Under the pieces are notes generated by a model, which worked only from the letters and a program-made list of their open reading frames with translations, did not search any database and was not told the DNA's origin. A program made the position numbers and the translations under genes. Positions 12,996 through 22,671 of a stretch of DNA of 64,000 bases are shown here, piece by piece. Source of the DNA: Meghimatium bilineatum (Eukaryota; Mollusca; Gastropoda; Stylommatophora; Philomycidae); the NCBI GenBank assembly GCA_034231615.1, contig CM067298.1:62960387-63024386 (forward strand). The letters run 5' to 3'. The first letter of the stretch is position 1. Each line of letters starts with the position of its first letter.

Positions 12996-15900
12996 TATAT
13001 AGTTTATCATTAGAAATATTTTTTTTTTATTTTCATTCTTTTCAACACATTTCATAAGTGTATATAGTTTATCAATAGAAATTAATTTTTTAAATTTTCT
13101 TTTTGAAACTTTTCAACACATTTCATAAATCTATCTAGTTTTTATCATTAGAAATATATTTTTTTGATTTTGAAACTTTTCAACACATTTCATAAATGTA
13201 TCTTGTTTATTATTATACATATATTTTTTATTTCCTTTTTCACACTATTCAACACATCTCATAAATGTATCTAGTTTATCATTATAAATATATTTTTTTG
13301 ATTTTCAAACTGTTCAACACATCTCATAAATGTATCTACCGGTAGTTTACCATTAAAAATATATTTTTAAATTTTCTTTTTCAATCTTTTCCACACATCT
13401 CATAAATGTATCTACCGGCAGATTATCACTATAAATATATCTTTTTATTTTCTTTTTCAAACTTTTCAACACATCTCAGAAATGTATCTACCAGTAGTTT
13501 ATCATTAGAAATATATTTTTTTATTTTCTTTTTCAAACTTTTCAACACTTCTCATAAATGTATCTACCAGTAGTTTATCATTAGAAATATATTTTTATTT
13601 TCTTTTTCAAACTTTTCAACACATCTCATAAATGTATCTACTGGTAGTTTATCATTAGAAATATATTTTTTTATTATCTTTTTCAATCTTTTCAACACTT
13701 CTCATAAATGTATCTACCGGTAGATTATCACTAGAAATATATTTTTTTATTTTCTTTTTCAAACTTTTCAACACATTTCATAAATGTATATAGTTTATCA
13801 TTAGAAATATTTTTTTTTAATTTTCTTTTTTAAACTTTTCAGCACATTTCATAAATATATCTAGTTTATCATAAGAAATATATTTTTTTTAAATTTCAAA
13901 CTTTTCAACACATCTCATAAATGTATCTACCAGTAGATTATCACTAGAAATATATCTTTTCATTTTCTTTTTCAAACTTTTCATAAATGTATATAGTTTA
14001 TCATTAGAAATATTTTTTTTTTATTTTCAAACTTTTCAACACATTTTATAAGTGTATATAGTTTATCAATAGAAATTAATTTTTTAATTTTCTTTTTGAA
14101 ACTTTTCAACACATTTCATAAATGTATCTTGTTTATTATTATACATATATTTTTTATTTCCTTTTTCAAATTATTCAACACATCTCATAAATGTATCTAG
14201 TTTATCATTAGAAATATATTTTTTGATTTTCAATCTGTAACACATCTCATAAATGTATCTACCGGTAGAGTATCACTAGAAATATATTTTTTGATTTTTC
14301 ATTTTCAAACTTTTCAACACATTTCATATATGTATATAGTTTATCATTACAAATATTTTTTTAAAATTTTCTTGTTCAAACTTTTCAACATATTTCATAA
14401 ATGTATATAGTTTATCACTAGAAATATATTTTTTGATTTTCTTTTCCAAACTTTTCAACACATTTCATAAATGTATCTAGTTTATCATTAGAAATGTATT
14501 TTTTGATTTTCAAACTTTTCAACACATTTCATAAGTGTATATAGTGTATCAATAGAAATTTATTTTTTGATTTTCTTTTTCAAACTTTTCAAGACATTTC
14601 ATAAATGTATCTTGTTTATTATTATACATATATTTTTTATTTCCTTTTTCACACTATTCAACACATCTCATAAATGTATCTACCGGTAGTTTACCATTAA
14701 AAATATATTTTTAAATTTTCTTTTTCAATCTTTTCAACACATGTCATAAATGTATCTACCGGCAGATTATCACTAGAAATATATCTTTTCATTTTCTTTT
14801 TCAAACTTTTCAACACATTTCATAAATGTATATAGTTTATCATTAGAAATATTTTTTTTTAATTTTCTTGTTCAAACTTTTCAACACATTTCATAAATGT
14901 ATTTAATTTATCATTAGAAAAATATTTCTTTGATTTTGAAACTTTTCAACACATTTCAGCAATGTATGTAGTTTATCACTAGAAATATATCTTTTCACTT
15001 TCTTTTTCAATCTTTTCAACACTTCTTATAAATGTATATAGTTTATCATTAGAAATATTTTTTTTAATTTTCTTTTTCAAACTTTTCAACACTTCTCATA
15101 AATGTATCTACCGGCAGTTTACCATTAAAAATATATTTTTAAATTTTCTTTTTCAATCTTTTCAACACATCTCATAAATGTATCTACCGGCAGATTATCA
15201 CTAGAAATATATCTTTTCATTTTCTTTTTCAAACTTTTCAACACATTTCAGAAATGTATTTAATTTATCATTAGAAAAATATTTCTTTGATTTTGAAACT
15301 TTTCAACACATTTCAGCAATGTATCTAGTTTATCATTAGAAATATATTTTTTTATTTTCTTTTTCAAACTTTTCAACACATCTCATAAATGTATCTACCG
15401 GTAGATTATCACTAGAAATATATCTTTTAATTTTCTTTCTCAAACTTTTCAACACATTTCATGAATGTATATAGTTTATCATTAGAAATATATTTTTTTA
15501 ATTTTCTTGTTCAAACATTTCAACATATTTCATAAATGTATGTAGTTTATCATTAGAAATATATTGTTTTGATTTTCAAACTTTTCAACACATTTCATAA
15601 ATGTATCTAGTTTATCATTAGAAATATATTTTCTTTAAATTTCAAATTTTCAACACATTTCATAAATGTATGTAGTTTATCACTAGAAATATATCTTTTC
15701 ACTTTCTTTTTCAAACTTTTCAACACTTCTCAGAAATGTATATATTTTATCATTAGAAATATTTTTTTTTATTTTCTTTTTCAAACTTTTCAACACATCT
15801 CAGAAATGTATCTACCAGTAGTTTATCATTAGAAATATATTTTTTTATTTTCTTTTTCAAACTTTTCAACACTTCTCATAAATGTATCTACCAGTAGTTT

Positions 15901-17040
15901 ATCATTAGAAATATATTTTTTTATTTTCTTTTTCAAACTTTTCAACACATCTCATAAATGTATCTACAGGTAGTTTATCATTAGAAATATATTTTTTTAT
16001 TTTTTTTTCAAACTTTTCAACACATCTCAGAAATGTATCTACCAGTAGTTTATCATTAGAAATATATTTTTTTATTTTCTTTTTCAAACTTTTCAACACT
16101 TCTCATAAATGTATCTACCAGTAGTTTATCATTAGAAATATATTATTTTATTTTCTTTTTCAAACTTTTCAACACTTCTCATAAATGTATCTACCAGTAG
16201 TTTATCATTAGAAATATATTTTTTTATTTTCTTTTTCAAACTTTTCAACACATCTCATAAATGTATCTACCGGTAGTTTATCATTAGAAATAAATTTTTT
16301 TATTATCTTTTTCAATCTTTTCAACACATTTCATGAATGTATATAGTTTATCATTAGAAATATTTTTTTTTTATTTTCAAACTTTTCAACACATTTCATA
16401 AGTGTATATAGTTTATCAATAGAAATTAATTTTTTAAATTTTCTTTTTGAAACTTTTCATAAATCTATCTAGTTTTTATCATTAGAAATATATTTTTTTG
16501 ATTTTGAAACTTTTCAACAAATTTCATAAATGTATCTTGTTTATTATTATACATATATTTTTTATTTCCTTTTTCACACTATTCAACACATCTCATAAAT
16601 GTATCTAGTTTATCATTATAAATAAATATATTTTTTTGATTTTCAAACTGTTCAACACATCTCATAAATGTATCTACCGGTAGTTTACCATTAAATATAT
16701 ATTTTTAAATTTTCTTTTTCAATCTTTTCAACAGATCTCATAAATGTATCTACCGGCAGATTATAACTATAAATATATCTTTTTATTTTCTTTTTCAAAC
16801 TTTTCAACACATCTCAGAAATGTATCTACCAGTAGTTTATCATTAGAAATATATTTTTTTATTTTCTTTTTCAAACTTTTCAACACTTCTCATAAATGTA
16901 TCTACCAGTAGTTTATCATTAGAAATATATTTTTATTTTCTTTTTCAAACTTTTCAACACATCTCATAAATGTATCTACTGGTAGTTTATCATTAGAAAT
17001 ATATTTTTTTTTTATTATCTTTTTCAATCTTTTCAACACT
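12996..17040 (+). repeat. Satellite block C
   Basis: Satellite only. It resembles parts of blocks A and D. The TTTATCATAAG variant at 13864 is followed by the same monomer order that surrounds the insert about 3.36 kb later. It contains the empty insertion site at 14065-14076. The 64-residue minus-strand frame at 15905-16099 is a by-product of the repeat. Confidence 0.8.
14065..14076 (+). other. Empty version of the insertion site
   Basis: A single copy of ATCAATAGAAAT, preceded by GTTT and followed by TAATTTTTTAATTTTC. Both flanks match those of the two insert-bearing sites over tens to about a hundred bases. The only left-flank difference I noticed is ACATTTTATAAG here against ACATTTCATAAG. 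This is what the locus should look like before insertion, and it shows that the 12-bp repeats beside the inserts are a duplication of one target. Confidence 0.75.
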
Positions 17041-17426
17041 TCTCATAAATGTATCTACCGGTAGATTATCACTAGAAATATATTTTTTTTATTTTCTTTT
17101 TCAAACTTTTCAACACATTTCATAAATGTATATAGTTTATCATTAGAAATATTTTTTTATTTTTTTTTTATTTTCTTTTTTTAAAAAACTTTTCAGCACA
17201 TTTCATAAATGTATCTAGTTTATCATAAGAAATATATTTTTTTTAAATTTCAAACTTTTCAACACATCTCATAAATGTATCTACCAGTAGATTATCACTA
17301 GAAATATATCTTTTCATTTTCTTTTTCAAACTTTTCATAAATGTATATAGTTTATCATTAGAAATATTTTTTTATTTTTTTTTTATTTTCAAACTTTTCA
17401 ACACATTTCATAAGTGTATATAGTTT

Positions 17427-17438
17427 ATCAATAGAAAT
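17427..17438 (+). repeat. Target-site duplication, left, insert 1
   Basis: ATCAATAGAAAT directly before the non-satellite insert. An exact copy lies at 18764-18775 on the other side. The preceding base differs (T on the left, A on the right), so the repeat is exactly 12 bp as seen. Confidence 0.8.
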
Positions 17439-17817
17439 GGGGTGCAAAGGGAACGCATTGCTCTAGGCGGACCCAGGGTTAGCAGATAACCAAGATCCCA
17501 AATGTACCTCCACGCGGTGCACCCTGGAAACAGAAATACAGCAGCTCGAGCTGATTCTGGCCAAATCATTTGGGGATCGTGTCCGAGAATGTGGAGGTAG
17601 CAGATGGAAAGAGATTTGACTGCACAAGAGACAGACAATATCTCCGATACCACCAGCATCACCACATATAGCGACACTGTCAACATACAGTGAAGCTAGT
17701 CAGTCCAGTCCGAACATTGGAGGGGCGGCCAATGTAAAATGCACGTAAAGGTAAATGCATGGCGAGAGACAAATATGTTTCATACAGAGTACAATGAAAC
17801 AATGAAAGGGCAGAACA

Positions 17818-17831
17818 GCGCTAGAGGGCAG
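17818..17831 (+). promoter_or_regulatory. CTCF-like motif in insert 1
   Basis: GCGCTAGAGGGCAG matches the known bilaterian CTCF consensus CCASYAGRKGGCRS at 12 of 14 positions, including the whole YAGRKGGCRS core. Binding is not shown; a 1.3-kb sequence can contain such a match by chance. Confidence 0.3.
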
Positions 17832-17987
17832 CGCGAACTGCAAATAGAAAGTAAAAAGTCCCTAGGAAAGGGAACTACAAGCTCCGTCAGCTCGAGACGG
17901 GCTTCTAGTCACCAGAGTTCCTAACAGGCAGAGACTCAGACCCATCCATCGGCGTTTGGTAAAGCAAAAGACCTAAACTAACTCTAA

Positions 17988-18488
17988 TGTCGAGCCTTCC
18001 TAAACCGGAAATATGCTTGCAAAGAGAAAGGGTTCTGTACCCGATGGGTGAAGGCAAGAAAGGGACAACGATGGCAGTCCTGGCCCAACTCTACTGTCAA
18101 GGTTTCCTATACCGGAAGTAACTTGCAGAGAGAAAGGGTTCCATACTCGATTCGCTCAGGCACAAAAGGGACAACGATTTAGCCCTGGCCCAACTCTACT
18201 GTCAGGTTTTCCTACACCGGAAATACACTTGAAGAGAGAAAGGGTTCAGTACCTGATGGGCTCAGGCGCTATTGGGACAAGGACGCTCAGCTCGAGAACG
18301 CCTTGCTCTCAAACACGTGGTGTGAGACTCGAACTTGGACAAGGGGTACACGTCGGAGAATGACACCTCGGCTAAGAGGGCGAAAGAGCCAGTGTCCAAC
18401 TCCTCTGTTGAGTTCTTCCCCTTAAGGAACCAGGCTCACGGATGAGAAACGGTTCGGTACCCAATGGGCACAGGCACAGCACGTCCAA
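17988..18488 (+). repeat. Degenerate ~107-bp tandem repeat inside insert 1
   Basis: Units start at about 17988, 18095 and 18200 (spacings 107 and 105). A diverged unit lies at about 18416, two periods later, with a very decayed one between. Shared words in order are TGTC, TTCCTA, ACCGGAA, AGAGAAAGGGTTC, GGGACAA and CTGGCCCAACTCTAC. ETS-type ACCGGAAAT/ACCGGAAGT sits at 18004, 18111 and 18216. The element therefore contains an older minisatellite. Confidence 0.75.
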
Positions 18489-18763
18489 TTACACGAGGCA
18501 AGTTCATAGACAGTGGAACACCTCGTTTGAGTCAGACTAAGAGCAAGAAAATCGTCTGGGCGAAGAGTCTCCACCACGCGTGCCTGGAGACAGATATAGA
18601 GGCTGTCACAGGCTAAGGGTAGCCCACCCGAATTGTCAAGGCATGCCGAAATCGGATGTGCTAGGCCTACAAGGCGCATAACGGTGGCACAACGTAATCA
18701 CGCTCCCGGCGGAAATCGCACGGATATCCGTGATGGTTACAATGGAGCGAACGAAAAACAAAA

Positions 18764-18775
18764 ATCAATAGAAAT
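18764..18775 (+). repeat. Target-site duplication, right, insert 1
   Basis: Second exact copy of ATCAATAGAAAT, immediately after the A-rich end of the insert. The satellite resumes with TAATTTTTTAATTTTC exactly as at the empty site after 14076. Confidence 0.8.
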
Positions 18776-21322
18776 TAATTTTTTAATTTTCTTTTTGAAA
18801 CTTTTCAACACATTTCATAAATGTATCTTGTTTATTATTATACATATATTTTTTATTTCCTTTTTCAAACTATTCAACACATCTCATAAATGTATCTAGT
18901 TTATCATTAGAAATATATTTTTTGATTTTCAATCTGTAACACATCTCATAAATGTATCTACCGGTAGAGTATCACTAGAAATATATTTTTTGATTTTTCA
19001 TTTTCAAACTTTTCAACACATTTCATAAATGTATATAGTTTATCATTAGAAATATTTTTTTTTAATTTTCTTGTTCAAACTTTTCAACATATTTCATAAA
19101 TGTATATAGTTTATCACTAGAAATATATTTTTTGATTTTCTTTTCCAAACTTTTCAACACATTTCATAAATGTATCTAGTTTATCATTAGAAATGTATTT
19201 TTTGATTTTCAAACTTTTCAACACATTTCATAAGTGTATATAGTGTATCAATAGAAATTTATTTTTTGATTTTCTTTTTCAAACTTTTCAAGACATTTCA
19301 TAAATGTATCTTGTTTATTATTATACATATATTTTTTATTTCCTTTTTCACACTATTCAACACATCTCATAAATGTATCTACCGGTAGTTTACCATTAAA
19401 AATATATTTTTAAATTTTCTTTTTCAATCTTTTCAACACATCTCATAAATGTATCTACCGGCAGATTATCACTAGAAATATATCTTTTCATTTTCTTTTT
19501 CAAACTTTTCAACACATTTCATAAATGTATATAGTTTATCATTAAAAATATTTTTTTTAAATTTTCTTGTTCAAACTTTTCAACACATTTCATAAATGTA
19601 TTTAATTTATCATTAGAAAAATATTTCTTTGATTTTGAAACTTTTCAACACATTTCAGCAATGTATCTAGTTTATCATTAGAAATATATCTTTTCACTTT
19701 CTTTTTCAATCTTTTCAACACTTCTTATAAATGTATATAGTTTATCATTAGAAATATTTTTTTTAATTTTCTTTTTCAAACTTTTCAACACTTCTCATAA
19801 ATGTATCTACCGGCAGTTTACCATTAAAAATATATTTTTAAATTTTCTTTTTCAATCTTTTCAACACATCTCATAAATGTATCTACCGGCAGATTATCAC
19901 TAGAAATATATCTTTTCATTTTCTTTTTCAAACTTTTCAACACATTTCAGAAATGTATTTAATTTATCATTAGAAAAATATTTCTTTGATTTTGAAACTT
20001 TTCAACACATTTCAGCAATGTATCTAGTTTATCATTAGAAATATATTTATTTATTTTCTTTTTCAAACTTTTCAACACATCTCATAAATGTATCTACCGG
20101 TAGATTATCACTAGAAATATATCTTTTCATTTTCTTTCTCAAACTTTTCAACACATTTCATGAATGTATATAGTTTATCATTAGAAATATATTTTTTTAA
20201 TTTTCTTGTTCAAACTTTTCAACATATTTCATAAATGTATCTAGTTTATCATTAGAAATATATTGTTTTGATTTTCAAACTTTTCAACACATTTCATAAA
20301 TGTATCTAGTTTATCATTAGAAATATATTTTCTTTAAATTTCAAATTTTCAACACATTTCATAAATGTATGTAGTTTATCACTAGAAATATATCTTTTCA
20401 CTTTCTTTTTCAAACTTTTCAACACTTCTCATAAATGTATATATTTTATCATTAGAAATATTTTTTTTTATTTTCTTTTTCAAACTTTTCAACACATCTC
20501 AGAAATGTATCTACCAGTAGTTTATCATTAGAAATATATTTTTTTATTTTCTTTATCAAACTTTTCAACACTTTTCATAAAGGTATCTACCAGTAGTTTA
20601 TCATTAGAAATATATTTTTTTATTTTCTTTTTCAAACTTTTCAACACTTCTCATAAATGTATCTACCAGTAGTTTATCATTAGAAATATATTTTTTTATT
20701 TTCTTTTTCAAACTTTTCAACACATCTCATAAATGTATCTACCGGTAGATTATCACTAGAAATATATCTTTTCATTTTCTTTTTCAAACTTTTCATAAAT
20801 GTATATAGTTTATCATTAGAAATATATTTTTTTATTTTCTTTTTCAAACTTTTCAACACTTCTCATAAATGTATCTACCAGTAGTTTATCATTAGAAATA
20901 TATTTTTTTATTTTCTTTTTCAAACTTTTCAACACATCTCATAAATGTATCTACCGGTAGATTATCACTAGAAATATATTTTTTTTATTTTCTTTTTCAA
21001 ACTTTTCAACACATTTCATAAATGTATATAGTTTATCATTAGAAATATTTTTTTATTTTTTTTTTATTTTCTTTTTTTAAAAAACTTTTCAGCACATTTC
21101 ATAAATGTATCTAGTTTATCATAAGAAATATATTTTTTTTAAATTTCAAACTTTTCAACACATCTCATAAATGTATCTACCAGTAGATTATCACTAGAAA
21201 TATATCTTTTCATTTTCTTTTTCAAACTTTTCATAAATGTATATAGTTTATCATTAGAAATATTTTTTTATTTTTTTTTTATTTTCAAACTTTTCAACAC
21301 ATTTCATAAGTGTATATAGTTT

Positions 21323-21334
21323 ATCAATAGAAAT
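21323..21334 (+). repeat. Target-site duplication, left, insert 2
   Basis: ATCAATAGAAAT, the same as at 17427 shifted by 3896. It was copied with the segment and is not evidence of a second insertion. Confidence 0.8.
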
Positions 21335-21713
21335 GGGGTGCAAAGGGAACGCATTGCTCTAGGCGGACCCAGGGTTAGCAGATAACCAAGATCCCAAATG
21401 TACCTCCACGCGGTGCACCCTGGAAACAGAAATACAGCAGCTCGAGCTGATTCTGGCCAAATCATTTGGGGATCGTGTCCGAGAATGTGGAGGTAGCAGA
21501 TGGAAAGAGATTTGACTGCACAAGAGACAGACAATATCTCCGATACCACCAGCATCACCACATATAGCGACACTGTCAACATACAGTGAAGCTAGTCAGT
21601 CCAGTCCGAACATTGGAGGGGCGGCCAATGTAAAATGCACGTAAAGGTAAATGCATGGCGAGAGACAAATATGTTTCATACAGAGTACAATGAAACAATG
21701 AAAGGGCAGAACA

Positions 21714-21727
21714 GCGCTAGAGGGCAG
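21714..21727 (+). promoter_or_regulatory. CTCF-like motif in insert 2
   Basis: Exact copy of the motif at 17818-17831, shifted by 3896. If it is functional, the array has two such sites 3.9 kb apart in the same orientation. Confidence 0.3.
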
Positions 21728-21883
21728 CGCGAACTGCAAATAGAAAGTAAAAAGTCCCTAGGAAAGGGAACTACAAGCTCCGTCAGCTCGAGACGGGCTT
21801 CTAGTCACCAGAGTTCCTAACAGGCAGAGACTCAGACCCATCCATCGGCGTTTGGTAAAGCAAAAGACCTAAACTAACTCTAA

Positions 21884-22384
21884 TGTCGAGCCTTCCTAAA
21901 CCGGAAATATGCTTGCAAAGAGAAAGGGTTCTGTACCCGATGGGTGAAGGCAAGAAAGGGACAACGATGGCAGTCCTGGCCCAACTCTACTGTCAAGGTT
22001 TCCTATACCGGAAGTAACTTGCAGAGAGAAAGGGTTCCATACTCGATTCGCTCAGGCACAAAAGGGACAACGATTTAGCCCTGGCCCAACTCTACTGTCA
22101 GGTTTTCCTACACCGGAAATACACTTGAAGAGAGAAAGGGTTCAGTACCTGATGGGCTCAGGCGCTATTGGGACAAGGACGCTCAGCTCGAGAACGCCTT
22201 GCTCTCAAACGCGTGGTGTGAGACTCGAACTTGGACAAGGGGTACACGTCGGAGAATGACACCTCGGCTAAGAGGGCGAAAGAGCCAGTGTCCAACTCCT
22301 CTGTTGAGTTCTTCCCCTTAAGGAACCAGGCTCACGGATGAGAAACGGTTCGGTACCCAATGGGCACAGGCACAGCACGTCCAA
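21884..22384 (+). repeat. Degenerate ~107-bp tandem repeat inside insert 2
   Basis: Units start at about 21884, 21991, 22096 and 22312. The content matches the 17988-18488 repeat apart from the A/G difference at 22211, which lies in the decayed unit. Confidence 0.75.
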
Positions 22385-22659
22385 TTACACGAGGCAAGTT
22401 CATAGACAGTGGAACACCTCGTTTGAGTCAGACTAAGAGCAAGAAAATCGTCTGGGCGAAGAGTCTCCACCACGCGTGCCTGGAGACAGATATAGAGGCT
22501 GTCACAGGCTAAGGGTAGCCCACCCGAATTGTCAAGGCATGCCGAAATCGGATGTGCTAGGCCTACAAGGCGCATAACGGTGGCACAACGTAATCACGCT
22601 CCCGGCGGAAATCGCACGGATATCCGTGATGGTTACAATGGAGCGAACGAAAAACAAAA

Positions 22660-22671
22660 ATCAATAGAAAT
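22660..22671 (+). repeat. Target-site duplication, right, insert 2
   Basis: ATCAATAGAAAT following the A-rich end of insert 2, copied with the segment from 18764. Confidence 0.8.

Larger units (their letters stand above)
17439..18763 (+). mobile_element. 1325-bp GC-richer insert of unknown family, copy 1
   Basis: Abrupt change from AT-rich satellite to mixed sequence with many CpGs, bounded by exact 12-bp direct repeats. The left end is GGGGTGCAAAGGG. The right end is A-rich (GCGAACGAAAAACAAAA), and the two ends are not inverted repeats. A 12-bp duplication plus an A-rich 3' end is what target-primed retroposition leaves, so I orient it on the + strand. I recognise no reverse transcriptase, transposase or integrase. 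The largest frames (92, 88, 85 and 61 residues, on both strands) have no recognisable motif, and two run into satellite (17408-17686 minus, 18633-18899 plus). Inside are a ~107-bp degenerate tandem repeat, a CTCF-like site, a 14-bp palindrome (18719-18732) and a minus-strand tRNA-like box pair. It could instead be a non-autonomous element or a piece of ordinary genomic or transcript sequence. Confidence 0.72.
17041..20820 (+). repeat. Insert-bearing 3.8-kb segment, copy 1
   Basis: Satellite plus the 1325-bp insert, repeated 3896 bases downstream. Similarity starts near the CTCATAAATGTATCTACC at 17041 (20937 in copy 2) and ends near 20820. Unusual T-run expansions near 17149-17188 and 17365-17390 are shared by both copies and not seen elsewhere. 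A satellite stretch of about 116 bp (20821-20936) separates the two copies. Confidence 0.88.
21335..22659 (+). mobile_element. 1325-bp GC-richer insert of unknown family, copy 2
   Basis: Same length as the first insert and, on my reading, identical except for one base: A at 18315 is G at 22211. The change turns CACGTG into CGCGTG. A methylated CpG commonly decays to CpA, so copy 2 may carry the older state. Identical satellite flanks show that this copy arose by segmental duplication, not by fresh transposition. The same short open frames occur and none is convincing. The 14-bp palindrome lies at 22615-22628. Confidence 0.72.

Noticed and set aside
17408-17686. 92-residue minus-strand frame at the insert's left end (copy at 21304-21582)
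   Set aside because: Its last residues are translated satellite, it has no recognisable domain, and its length is within chance for GC-richer sequence. It could be a fragment of a once longer frame, but nothing supports that.
17739-17924. 61-residue plus-strand frame inside the insert
   Set aside because: Short, rich in S, R and K, with no homology I can recognise and no supporting signals.
18326-18374. Functional tRNA gene on the minus strand
   Set aside because: The T-arm stem pairs at only about two of five positions, and no acceptor or anticodon stem could be drawn. Kept only as a weak promoter-like signal.
17439-18763. DNA transposon with terminal inverted repeats
   Set aside because: The reverse complement of the right end (TTTTGTTTTTCG) does not match the left end (GGGGTGCAAAGG), and a 12-bp duplication is unusual for common DNA transposons.
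17439-18763. LTR element or solo LTR
   Set aside because: It does not begin TG or end CA, and a 12-bp target duplication is longer than the 4-6 bp typical of LTR integration.
18422-18899. 85-residue minus and 88-residue plus frames at the insert's right end (copies at 22318-22795)
   Set aside because: They overlap each other on opposite strands, and the plus-strand one runs through the target duplication into satellite. Neither shows a known motif.
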